Source: Rhodococcoides fascians A44A (GTDB lineage: Bacteria; Actinomycetota; Actinomycetes; Mycobacteriales; Mycobacteriaceae). Taken from it: a DNA stretch of 64,000 bases. Both the position numbers and the translations under genes were made by a program. Position 1 is the stretch's first letter; every line of letters starts with the position of its first letter. The notes beneath the pieces are model-generated. The model saw only the letters and a program-made list of their open reading frames with translations. It had not been told where the DNA came from and did not search any database. Shown in pieces: positions 32,854-39,970 of this stretch. The stretch is from the NCBI RefSeq assembly GCF_000760735.1, contig NZ_JMEX01000008.1:71319-135318 (forward strand). Reading direction: 5' to 3'.

Positions 32854-33078
32854 ATGACCAAGCGCTACCTATCCAAACGGCAGTTCGCCGAACGCATCGG
32901 AGCCGCCGACCACACACTCAGCGGATACAAACTCCCATCACCCAACGTCACCATCGGGCCCGTCAACGACGACGGCACCCTGCCCCGAGGAACCGTGCAG
33001 GGCTGGACCGAGGAGCGCATCGACGAGTGGCACGCCAACCGCCCCGGCCGCGGCGCGCGAACAGACATCAAACGCTAG
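32854..33078 (+). CDS. AlpA/excisionase-like DNA-binding protein, 74 aa
   Basis: MTKRYLSKRQFAERIGAADHTLSGYKLPSPNVTIGP, then RGTVQGWTEERIDEWHANRPGRG: a short winged-helix/MerR-like HTH in which the helix-turn-helix is followed by a wing and the W-x-x-x-x-I-x-x-W motif found in excisionases and AlpA regulators. ATG 32854 is chosen because the family motif starts there. The gene is divergent from the 56-aa gene and likely acts as excisionase, Cro-like switch protein, or both. Terminated by the hairpin at 33088-33138. Confidence 0.72.
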   Translation: MTKRYLSKRQFAERIGAADHTLSGYKLPSPNVTIGPVNDDGTLPRGTVQGWTEERIDEWHANRPGRGARTDIKR

Positions 33079-33087
33079 ACACGACAA

Positions 33088-33138
33088 AGCCCCGACGGGA
33101 CAAGGAAACTTGTCAGGGAAACCCAACCCGTCGGGGCT
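33088..33138. terminator. Terminator between convergent genes
   Basis: AGCCCCGACGGG (33088-33099) pairs perfectly with 33127-33138; the loop holds a second small hairpin ACAAG-GAAA-CTTGT (33100-33113). It separates the AlpA-like gene from the minus-strand genes. Confidence 0.85.
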
Positions 33139-33157
33139 CGTCGAGCGTACAGGGCAA

Positions 33158-33478
33158 CTAGCCGAAGTACGCGTTCGCGATGTTCCACGATGCAGCGCCG
33201 ATGCCAGCGCCGGCGAGGCCGCCGATCACGGCGCCTGGGATGGCGCCGACGACAGCGAACGGCAGGCCTGCGAGGCCGCCGAGCACTACACCAATCGCAG
33301 CACCTATCCCGGCGCGGGCTTCGAGGGTGTCGCCGGGGGGAAGAGCAACCGGGTTGACCTGGACACTGCTACCCGCGGCTGGTGCGGGCAAGGGCTCTGC
33401 GGCGGCGACGGACGCGCCACCGAACATCAGCATGACGGCGGCGATGACTGCTACTACGGCTTTCACTGAAGGGGTCAC
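33158..33478 (-). CDS. Exported glycine-zipper protein, lysogenic conversion candidate
   Basis: 106 aa from GTG 33478 (a GTG at 33466 is an alternative). Signal peptide: KAVVAVIAAVMLMFGGASVAAAEP with cleavage likely after AAA. The mature part has a Pro-rich stretch and then GxxxG repeats (GIGAAIGVVLGGLAGLPFAVVGAIPGAVIGGLAGAGIGAA), a glycine zipper that would pack into membranes. It lies next to the integrase among genes expressed in lysogens. A superinfection exclusion or envelope role is inferred. Confidence 0.7.
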   Translation of the reverse strand: MTPSVKAVVAVIAAVMLMFGGASVAAAEPLPAPAAGSSVQVNPVALPPGDTLEARAGIGAAIGVVLGGLAGLPFAVVGAIPGAVIGGLAGAGIGAASWNIANAYFG

Positions 33479-33533
33479 TTTCTTGGGTCGGACAGTAACG
33501 ACTCAGTAAAGCAGACCGCCTTCCCGGATTGCC

Positions 33534-33911
33534 CTACTTCGCGTCGTCGATCTGCTGCTGTGTCGGCCAGCCCGCGCGCAAGCACGCTTGCTCGAACGTG
33601 CCCGTTCCCATCGGCCAGCCCTCGGCGTTCGTGTTCGCTGCCCGGGCCAGCACCTCGCCGGCGTCCTTCAAGTCGGGGCGTGACTGTGCCGCCCACTCGT
33701 TCACCGTCCGCGCGAACTCGACACGCGAGCTCGTGTCGTCGGCGTCCACGTCATCGCGGCCGTTGATGTAGTCCTCACACGCGAGGAACTCCGCGTCGCT
33801 CATCCCGTTCGCCTTCGCGAGATCCTCGGCAACGCTCCGATCCGAGCCCGAGGAGCATCCGGCGATGAGCGTAAGTGCGGCAAACCCGGCCGCGATAAAT
33901 GTCCGTTTCAT
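33534..33911 (-). CDS. Prophage lipoprotein, lysogenic conversion candidate
   Basis: 125 aa. MKRTFIAAGFAALTLIAGCSS is a clear lipoprotein signal with lipobox LIAGC (Cys19). The mature part is acidic and helical (DRSVAEDLAKANGMSDAEFLACEDYINGRDDVDADDTSS) with two more Cys that could form a disulfide. It would sit on the outer face of the cytoplasmic membrane. Prophage lipoproteins beside integrase genes often block superinfection; that role is inferred, not shown. Confidence 0.75.
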   Translation of the reverse strand: MKRTFIAAGFAALTLIAGCSSGSDRSVAEDLAKANGMSDAEFLACEDYINGRDDVDADDTSSRVEFARTVNEWAAQSRPDLKDAGEVLARAANTNAEGWPMGTGTFEQACLRAGWPTQQQIDDAK

Positions 33912-33935
33912 GCGCCGACCGTAACCGACGCGGTA

Positions 33936-34814
33936 CTACGTTGGCACGTTCGCCTTGCGCGTCGCCGTCTGTCGCTTCTTCATGGCCGCCAGACCGGCGC
34001 CCAACCTGTCGACGTCGCCGGCGCCACGCCGTGCGCTGTGTGCGACGTACTGAGTCGTGGTCGCCAGGCTCGAATGTCCGAGCGCGTGCTGCACGTCTCG
34101 GACGTCGGCCCCGAGATCGCACAGTGCGGTCGCGAAGCGGTGACGGAGTGTGTGCAGCGTGTACGGCAAACCGACGCCTGCGAGGTGGCGAGACGAAACC
34201 TGGGAGACCCGATGCGGTCGGAGCACCTCGCCGTCACGTCCCCGGAACAGCCGACCACGCTGGTAGCTGATGAGTGCGAGCTCGGCGTACACCTCGGGTG
34301 CGATCCGCACGACCCGCTCGTAGCCACCCTTGCCGTGGACCTTCAGGTAGGCGCCACCGTCGTCGGCCTCGCGTAGATCCCCGCGGTCGATTCTGCTGAT
34401 CTCTCCGGCACGGAGTCCGCTGTAGCCTGCCAAAAGAAACCAGCAAAACAGTTGATGGTCGTGACGCGCAGTGGCTAGCGCAACCTCGAGATCCTTCTCA
34501 GGTATCGGCCGAGGAACACGTGGTTTGATCTTCGGCATCACGAGGTTGCGGGTCGGGTTGACCGTGATGTGGTCCATGTCCGACAGCCATTCGTACAGGG
34601 CCCTCACGTGAGACGTGTAGGTGGCGATGCTCGATGTGCACACGCGAAGACTCCTCTGCCAACGGTCCAGATCCTCGTACGTCGCGTCGACCATGGGCTT
34701 GCCGATGTAGTCGCTGACGCGGCCGAGGATGCGCCGTCTCTGATAGATGGTCTCTTCGCTTGCGCCTAGTCGGCGGAGGTGTGCGAGGTGTCCGGTGATC
34801 GCTGAATCGCTCAT
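33936..34814 (-). CDS. int: Tyrosine integrase
   Basis: 292 aa from ATG 34814, chosen because AGGTAAAGG precedes it and the SAM-like DNA-binding domain starts here (MSDSAITGHLAHLRRLGASEETIYQRRRIL). All catalytic residues are visible: Arg135 (SGLRAGEIS), Lys162 (HGKGGYERV), His221 and Arg224 (LHTLRHRF), His247 (LGHSSLATT) and Tyr256 (TTQYVAH). It integrates and excises the phage. It is the last prophage gene, so attP/attR should lie just upstream at 34815-34996. No proteolysis-like C-terminal tag is present. Confidence 0.95.
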   Translation of the reverse strand: MSDSAITGHLAHLRRLGASEETIYQRRRILGRVSDYIGKPMVDATYEDLDRWQRSLRVCTSSIATYTSHVRALYEWLSDMDHITVNPTRNLVMPKIKPRVPRPIPEKDLEVALATARHDHQLFCWFLLAGYSGLRAGEISRIDRGDLREADDGGAYLKVHGKGGYERVVRIAPEVYAELALISYQRGRLFRGRDGEVLRPHRVSQVSSRHLAGVGLPYTLHTLRHRFATALCDLGADVRDVQHALGHSSLATTTQYVAHSARRGAGDVDRLGAGLAAMKKRQTATRKANVPT

Positions 34815-34996
34815 GTCTAAACCTTTACCTGAGGATTTTGACGTCACACCAGAATTATTTTCCATCGTTTCCACATCGTGTCCCGCGGTGGAAGGGGCGC
34901 CCTGAGCTGCGGTTTTTACCGAGCAGGCGTGTTGTTGGATCGTTATACCGGCGAGTATTGTGCAGACGAGAATTACCGTTACCGGAAGGAACACAC
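34815..34996. other. Prophage-host junction (attR expected)
   Basis: 182 non-coding bases between integrase and the host acyl-CoA dehydrogenase, less GC-rich than its surroundings. The attachment core should lie here but needs the other prophage end to be identified. No tRNA 3' end is recognisable. CGGAAGG at 34983-34989 is the ribosome site for the dehydrogenase. Confidence 0.55.
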
Positions 34997-36142
34997 ATGA
35001 AGCGCTCCCTGTTCGAGGACGACCACGACGCGTTCCGCGAATCCGCCCGAGAATTCGTCACCCGCACGATCGCGCCCCGAGAAGAGAAGCTCATCGAGCA
35101 GCGCTTCATCGACCGTGACATCTGGCTCGAAGCCGGACGCAACGGCTTCCTCGGCCTCGAAGTACCGGAAGAGTACGGCGGCAGCGGCGCCGACGACTAC
35201 CGATTCAACGCAGTCCTCGGCGAGGAACTCGCACGATCGAGCGCGGCGGTCGCGTCGTGCTTCGGGATCCACTACGACATCGTCGCGCCGTACCTCGTCA
35301 AGCTCACCACCGAGGAACAGAAGAAGCGCTGGCTCCCCGGGTTCTGCAGCGGTGAACTCCTCACCGCCATCGCGATGACGGAACCGTCCGGCGGATCGGA
35401 CCTCGCCGCATTGAAGACCACCGCCGTCAAGGACGGCGACGACTTCATCATCAACGGCTCCAAGACGTTCATCACCAACGGCAACAGCGCCGACCTCGTC
35501 ATCGTCGCTACCCGCACGACGCCCGAGAAGAAGGCCAAGGGCATCACGCTCTTCGCCGTCGAGAACGGCACCGAAGGCTTCTCTCGCGGCCGCAAACTCG
35601 ACAAGGTCGGCCAGCCGGAATCCGACACCGCGGAACTCTTCTTCGAGAACGTCCGCGTGCCGTCGTCGAACATGATCGGCGAATTCGACGGTGGATTCAT
35701 CCACATGATGCAGCTGCTGCCGCAGGAGCGCATCAGTTGCGCCGTGGCCAACCTCGGGCAGACACGGCCGATCCTGGAGGAAACCATCCAGTACGCCAAG
35801 GACCGCAAGGCATTCGGTCAGCCCATCGGATCACTGCAGTGGAACAAATTCCTGCTCGCCGAGCTGGTCACCAAACTCGATGTCGCACAGGCATTCGTGG
35901 ACAACTGCATCGTCGCGCACGGCAAGGGCGAGCTCACCGCCATCGACGCGGCCAAGGCCAAGTGGTGGACGTCCCAGGTTCAGAACGAAATCCTGGACCA
36001 CTGCGTGCAGCTGCACGGCGGCTACGGCTTCATGAACGAGTACCGCGCCGCCCGGGCATGGAAGGACGCCCGCGTCAGCAAGATCTGGGCCGGGTCGAAC
36101 GAAATCATGAAAGAGCTCATCGGCCGCGATCTCGGGCTCTGA
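34997..36142 (+). CDS. Acyl-CoA dehydrogenase
   Basis: 381 aa from ATG 34997 after CGGAAGGAACACAC. The three-domain family is clear: N-terminal helices with YGGSGADDY, the flavin/substrate strand domain (AMTEPSGGSDLAALKTTA, DDFIINGSKTFITNG), and C-terminal helices (QLHGGYGFMNEYRAARAWKDARVSKIWAGSNEIMKELIGRDLGL). The MCAD catalytic Glu position is Ala (IWAGS), but Glu244 in LLPQERISC fits the base position of isovaleryl/long-chain types. It oxidises acyl-CoA to enoyl-CoA with FAD. Substrate unknown. It directly borders the prophage. Confidence 0.92.
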   Translation: MKRSLFEDDHDAFRESAREFVTRTIAPREEKLIEQRFIDRDIWLEAGRNGFLGLEVPEEYGGSGADDYRFNAVLGEELARSSAAVASCFGIHYDIVAPYLVKLTTEEQKKRWLPGFCSGELLTAIAMTEPSGGSDLAALKTTAVKDGDDFIINGSKTFITNGNSADLVIVATRTTPEKKAKGITLFAVENGTEGFSRGRKLDKVGQPESDTAELFFENVRVPSSNMIGEFDGGFIHMMQLLPQERISCAVANLGQTRPILEETIQYAKDRKAFGQPIGSLQWNKFLLAELVTKLDVAQAFVDNCIVAHGKGELTAIDAAKAKWWTSQVQNEILDHCVQLHGGYGFMNEYRAARAWKDARVSKIWAGSNEIMKELIGRDLGL

Positions 36143-36164
36143 CCTGTGTGAGTCGAAATGCTTG

Positions 36165-36241
36165 TGTGAGTGGAAATGTAGGCCCTGGGGCAGGAGCGGA
36201 GCCTGCGGAGCGACCCGATGGGACTGTCATTTCCACTCACA
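36165..36241. repeat. 77-bp inverted-repeat element with dispersed core
   Basis: TGTGAGTGGAAATG (36165-36178) is perfectly inverted at 36228-36241; a near copy of the same arm lies at 36147-36160. Between the arms at 36193-36218 is the GAGCGGAGCCTGCGGA core found at three other places in the window. The right arm overlaps the stop of the MFS gene, so the element may also serve as terminator for both converging genes. Confidence 0.7.
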
Positions 36242-37685
36242 TAGGCTTGAACGCAGGCCTGGCGTAGAACGAGACCGCCACCATGCCGAGCAGCAGCACG
36301 ATGGCCGGCAGAATCAACGACTGCGCCATGGCCGTGGAGAACCCGTCACGGAGCATTTCCGGTACACGACCGCTGAACTCGTTGGCACCGGCCGCGTCGG
36401 AACCCGGAATTTCCACAGCCAACCGAGACTGGATGAGGGCGCCGATACCCGCACTGCCCAGGACCGATCCGATCATTCTCGTCGTGTTGTAGACACCGGC
36501 GCCTGCGCCTGCCTGAGACAGCGGGAGATTACGAGTCGCCGTGGCCGCCAACGGCGACCAGATCAACGCGTTCGCCACACCCATCAGCGCAATGGGAATC
36601 AGAAGCTTCCAGATTGCCGTGGTCGGCGTCATGAGTACGGCCAATGCGAGCAGCGATATCGCCAGCAACAACAAACCGGTGCCCGCGATGTAGCGGGGAT
36701 GGATTCGGTCCACCAGCTTTCCGACGTTCGGCGCCAGAGCCCCCGTCAGCACGGCCATCGGAACGAACAGGATGGCAGAGCGCGTCGGGCTCAGTCCGGT
36801 CACACTCTGCGCATAGAACATGAACGGCAACATCATTCCGGCCGTCGCGAAACCCATTGCGGCGATACCGATGTTGGACAGCGAAAAATTACGATCCTTG
36901 AACAGCGCCAGTGGAACCAGCGGCTCGTTGCGGTTCTTGGCCTGCCAGTACACGAACACCGCGAAGACCACTGTCCCGGCGGCGATCAACGACCAGACGC
37001 GGCCGTCCCAGTCGAACCGCTGCCCCTCCTGGATCCCGAACACGATGGCGAACAACGCCACCGCGCTGAGCACCACACCGAGGATGTCGAACTTGTGCTC
37101 GTTGGTCGGCAACACCGGAACGAACCTCAGCGCCAACACGATGGCGACGACCCCCACCGGCACGTTGATGAAGAAAATCCACTCCCACCCGAGCGAATCG
37201 ACGAGCACGCCGCCGAGAATCGGCCCGACGAGCGTCGCGACCCCGGCCACCGCACCCCACGCACCCATCGCCGTCCCGCGCTTGTCCGCAGGGAAGATTC
37301 GCGTGATGACCGCCATGGTCTGCGGGGTGATCATCGCTGCGCCCACACCCTGCACCGCACGAGCCGCGATCAACATCTCGATCGAACCCGACAGACCACA
37401 CCACACCGACGCCAGGGTGAACACCACAAGGCCCGCGATGTAGAGATTCCGAGGTCCGAACCGATCCCCGAGCCGACCGGTCACCAAAAGCGGTACGGCA
37501 TAAGCCAACAGGTACGCACTGGTCACCCAGATGACATTGTTGATATCGGTCTGCAAACCGTCGAGAATCGCTGGCTGCGCCACCGCAACAATCGTCGTGT
37601 CGACGAGAATCATGAAAAAGCCGAGACACAGCGCCCACAGCGCAGGCCACGGCTTGATCTCGACCGGCGCACTCTGCGTCGTCAT
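36237..37685 (-). CDS. DHA2-family MFS multidrug exporter (EmrB/QacA type)
   Basis: 482 aa with about 14 hydrophobic spans. Motifs: LVDTTIVAVAQPAI in span 1 (motif D1), GRLGDRFGPRNLY after span 2 (motif A), and GAVAGVATLVGPILGGVLVDSLGWEWIFFINVPVG in span 5 (motif C of antiporters). These are typical of 14-span drug:proton antiporters. Substrate cannot be told. Palindromic sequence at 37716-37755 lies 30-70 bases upstream of its start and could hold an operator. It converges on the dehydrogenase gene. Confidence 0.9.
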   Translation of the reverse strand: MTTQSAPVEIKPWPALWALCLGFFMILVDTTIVAVAQPAILDGLQTDINNVIWVTSAYLLAYAVPLLVTGRLGDRFGPRNLYIAGLVVFTLASVWCGLSGSIEMLIAARAVQGVGAAMITPQTMAVITRIFPADKRGTAMGAWGAVAGVATLVGPILGGVLVDSLGWEWIFFINVPVGVVAIVLALRFVPVLPTNEHKFDILGVVLSAVALFAIVFGIQEGQRFDWDGRVWSLIAAGTVVFAVFVYWQAKNRNEPLVPLALFKDRNFSLSNIGIAAMGFATAGMMLPFMFYAQSVTGLSPTRSAILFVPMAVLTGALAPNVGKLVDRIHPRYIAGTGLLLLAISLLALAVLMTPTTAIWKLLIPIALMGVANALIWSPLAATATRNLPLSQAGAGAGVYNTTRMIGSVLGSAGIGALIQSRLAVEIPGSDAAGANEFSGRVPEMLRDGFSTAMAQSLILPAIVLLLGMVAVSFYARPAFKPM

Positions 37686-37715
37686 CGTCTGTCCCCCGTC
37701 GGTTCATCGCCTGAG

Positions 37716-37755
37716 GTGACCGAACGTGACGTTCGGTCACTTGGAGTGACCGAAC
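37716..37755. repeat. Three alternating copies of a 10-bp palindrome arm
   Basis: GTGACCGAAC at 37716-37725 and 37746-37755 flank the inverse GTTCGGTCAC at 37731-37740, with 5-bp spacers GTGAC and TTGGA. The same arms with a 5-bp spacer occur in the kgd terminator at 52647-52671. Here, upstream of an exporter gene, it may be a regulator site or a remnant of a repeated palindrome. Confidence 0.6.
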
Positions 37756-37805
37756 GGTTCATTCGGTCCCCGATGACAATGCCACCACAGCGAAGTCGGC
37801 ACGCA

Positions 37806-37849
37806 AAGAGGCCGGGCACTCGGAGCGAACTCCGTGTGCCCGGCCTCTT
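37806..37849. terminator. Long hairpin downstream of the cold-shock gene
   Basis: AAGAGGCCGGGCAC (37806-37819) pairs with 37836-37849; after a T-T mismatch, CGGAG (37821-37825) pairs with CTCCG (37830-37834) over a CGAA tetraloop. 64 bases past the stop of the minus-strand cold-shock gene. Confidence 0.8.
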
Positions 37850-37913
37850 CGGGTACCTGAACTGAAGACAGCGTCAAGCCGTCAGCAATTTCGGGTGGCG
37901 ATCCTTGAGGGGA

Positions 37914-38117
37914 TCAGATAGCGCGAACGCCCGTTGCCTGAGGACCCTTCTGGCCCTGTCCAACCTCGAACTCCACGCGCTGACCCTCGTCGAGCGTCTT
38001 GAAGCCAGATCCCTGGATCTCCGAGTAGTGAACGAACACGTCAGGTCCGCCACCATCCTGCTCGATGAAGCCGAAGCCCTTTTCGCCGTTGAACCACTTA
38101 ACACTGCCCTGCGTCAT
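37914..38117 (-). CDS. Cold-shock protein (CspA family)
   Basis: 67 aa from ATG 38117, chosen by AGAAGG upstream and by family length. [52 protein letters not shown] holds both RNA-binding motifs (KGFGFI and DVFVHY) of the single OB-fold cold-shock domain. It binds single-stranded RNA or DNA and acts as an RNA chaperone. Single gene with its own terminator. Confidence 0.95.
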   Translation of the reverse strand: MTQGSVKWFNGEKGFGFIEQDGGGPDVFVHYSEIQGSGFKTLDEGQRVEFEVGQGQKGPQATGVRAI

Positions 38118-38265
38118 ACCGTAAACCTTCTGTAAGCGAGCTAGCCCTTCACGTCGAAGCACTAATCTCACTGGCGATACTGCCATTGATCACGCGATTG
38201 CGAAACAGCGGGGCAGAAAAAGTCCAATAGCTTGATTTTCCCGAGCACCCGATAGCCTCGATTCG

Positions 38266-38958
38266 GTGGATTCACATCATCACGACATCATCCGCCTCGC
38301 GTGGTCCAGGCACTTCGACCTCGGCGATTCCGCGTTTCGGCCCGGCGTTCGCCACGTGCACTCCGACGAGAATGCGACCTCCGTCACATTTGTTCGTCTC
38401 GGTGACTCCAGCGCACTGATCGGGCCCGCGTCGGCACTGACCACGGCGGCGACGATGTCCGACGACGAGCTGACCGGCGGACGCCTGAGGGAACTCGCTT
38501 CCGGTCGCACATCCGGCCCGATCGTGTTGTCGTACGCCGACGATGCCGGCACCACCATCGACCGCCACGATCCACTGATCTCGCACGAACGCGCACACGT
38601 CGACAGTCTCGAATCCGCCTGTGCGCCCGACGACGTGATCGCTGCCGACCTAGCGCACAAGCAGTCGTGGTTCACCCTTCTCGGCGACGACGCACCTGTG
38701 GACGCAGCCACGCCGCTCGCGAGTGCGGGCTACGCGGAATGGCAAGGACTTCTCGGCGACGTCGGGGTGCTCACCGCCCCTGATGCCCGACGCCAGGGCA
38801 ACGGCCAGGTCGTGTCGCGCCTCGCCACCAACGAAGCGTTCGACGAAGGAATGATCCCGCAGTGGCGGTGCCACGCCGACAACGTCGTTGCCCGACGGCT
38901 CGGCGCGAGACTGGGTTTCGAAGAGTGGGGTGCGCTGGTGTCGATCGAAGTAGGTTGA
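38266..38958 (+). CDS. GNAT-family acetyltransferase-like protein
   Basis: 230 aa from GTG 38266. The C-terminal part has the GNAT pattern: GLLGDVGVLTAPDARRQGNGQVVSRLATNEAF (strand 4 and the acetyl-CoA loop, here R-R-Q-G-N-G) and IPQWRCHADNVVARRLGARLGFEEWG (the N-x-x-A-x-x-L-x-x-x-L-G-F ending). The N-terminal 130 residues form a less conserved domain, as in two-domain GNATs. Substrate unknown. No clear ribosome site; a leaderless start is possible. Five bases from the next gene, so probably co-transcribed. Confidence 0.75.
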   Translation: MDSHHHDIIRLAWSRHFDLGDSAFRPGVRHVHSDENATSVTFVRLGDSSALIGPASALTTAATMSDDELTGGRLRELASGRTSGPIVLSYADDAGTTIDRHDPLISHERAHVDSLESACAPDDVIAADLAHKQSWFTLLGDDAPVDAATPLASAGYAEWQGLLGDVGVLTAPDARRQGNGQVVSRLATNEAFDEGMIPQWRCHADNVVARRLGARLGFEEWGALVSIEVG

Positions 38959-38962
38959 AGGT

Positions 38963-39970
38963 ATGAGTTATGTGGAGAACGGCAAGGAATTCACCCGCGA
39001 CACCAACTACATCGAAACCCGCATCACCGCGGACGGCCGCGACGGGTATCCGGTCGAGCCGGGCAGATATCGACTGGTCGCCGCCCGCGCGTGCCCGTGG
39101 GCTCACCGCTCGATCATCGTCCGTCGTCTTCTCGGCCTCGAAGACGTGCTGTCGCTCGGCATTCCAGGTCCGACGCACGATCCACGCAGTTGGAACTTCG
39201 ACGAGGAACCCGGGGGCGTCGACCCGGTCCTGAACATCCCCCGGCTGCAGGACGCCTACTTCGCACGGTTCCCCGACTACCCGCGCGGCATCACCGTGCC
39301 GGCGATCGTCGAGATCGCCACAGGACAGGTCGTCACCAACAACTTCCCTCAGATCACCCTCGACCTCGAGACCGAGTGGACGCAGTACCACCGCGACGGC
39401 GCCCCCGACCTGTACCCGCAAGCGCTTCGATCCGAGATCGACGAAGTCTCCAAGCGCGTGTTCACCGAGGTCAACAACGGCGTCTACCGCTGCGGATTCG
39501 CCGGGTCACAGGAGGCGTACAACGATGCGTACGACAGGCTGTTCACTGCACTGGATTGGTTGACCGGGCGGCTGAGCGAGCAGCGCTACCTCGTCGGAGA
39601 CACCATCACCGAGGCCGACGTCCGCCTGTTCACCACACTCGTGCGGTTCGACGCCGTCTATCACGGCCACTTCAAATGCAACCGCAGCAAGCTCACGGAG
39701 ATCCCCGTGCTCTGGAACTACGCCCGGGACCTGTTCCAGACGCCGGGCTTCGGAGACACCGTCGACTTCGACCACATCAAGAGGCACTACTACGTGGTGC
39801 ACACCGACATCAATCCCACGTCGATCGTGCCCAAAGGACCGGATCTGCACGGCTGGCTCGAACCGCACGGCCGTGAATCACTCGGTGGACGTCCCTTCGG
39901 GGACGGAACCCCGCCTCCCCCGCCTCGCACCGAGGAGCTCGTTCCCGCCGATCACTGGGTTCCGGCGTAG
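38963..39970 (+). CDS. Glutathionyl-hydroquinone reductase-like protein (Xi-class GST)
   Basis: 335 aa. RYRLVAARACPWAHRSIIVRRLLGLE places the catalytic Cys44 in the family motif C-P-W-A-H-R; SWNFDEEPGG, PDYPRGITVPAIVEIATGQVVTNNFPQITLDLE and YLVGDTITEADVRLFTTLVRFDAVYHGHFKCNR complete the Xi-class GST. These enzymes reduce thiol adducts of hydroquinones. Actinobacteria of this group make mycothiol, so the thiol partner is probably mycothiol. Its last 19 bases overlap the converging VOC gene. Confidence 0.88.
   Translation: MSYVENGKEFTRDTNYIETRITADGRDGYPVEPGRYRLVAARACPWAHRSIIVRRLLGLEDVLSLGIPGPTHDPRSWNFDEEPGGVDPVLNIPRLQDAYFARFPDYPRGITVPAIVEIATGQVVTNNFPQITLDLETEWTQYHRDGAPDLYPQALRSEIDEVSKRVFTEVNNGVYRCGFAGSQEAYNDAYDRLFTALDWLTGRLSEQRYLVGDTITEADVRLFTTLVRFDAVYHGHFKCNRSKLTEIPVLWNYARDLFQTPGFGDTVDFDHIKRHYYVVHTDINPTSIVPKGPDLHGWLEPHGRESLGGRPFGDGTPPPPPRTEELVPADHWVPA

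Larger units (their letters stand above)
1..34980. mobile_element. Integrated siphovirus-type prophage (left end outside window)
   Basis: A continuous phage gene set runs from the window start to a tyrosine integrase at 33.9-34.8 kb: replication genes, terminase, HK97-type portal/protease/capsid, tail chaperones with a frameshift, tape measure, lysis and lysogeny genes. The gene order (early, packaging, head, tail, lysis, lysogeny, integrase) is that expected of a cos-type temperate siphovirus opened at attP next to the integrase. An intact host acyl-CoA dehydrogenase starts at 34997, so the right boundary lies in 34815-34996. The left boundary is not in the window. No structural gene looks broken; one small early gene at 7.7 kb is frameshifted. 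Confidence 0.95.

Noticed and set aside
33936-34814. Integration-dependent immunity (attP inside a repressor gene)
   Set aside because: No repressor gene overlaps the expected att region, and the integrase has no C-terminal degradation-like tag.
34838-34996. N-terminal extension of the acyl-CoA dehydrogenase
   Set aside because: The open frame runs upstream to 34838, but family homology and the CGGAAGG ribosome site place the start at 34997; the extension is probably phage-host junction DNA.
34815-34996. tRNA or tmRNA 3' end as integration target
   Set aside because: No T-arm or CCA-like ending could be recognised on either strand.
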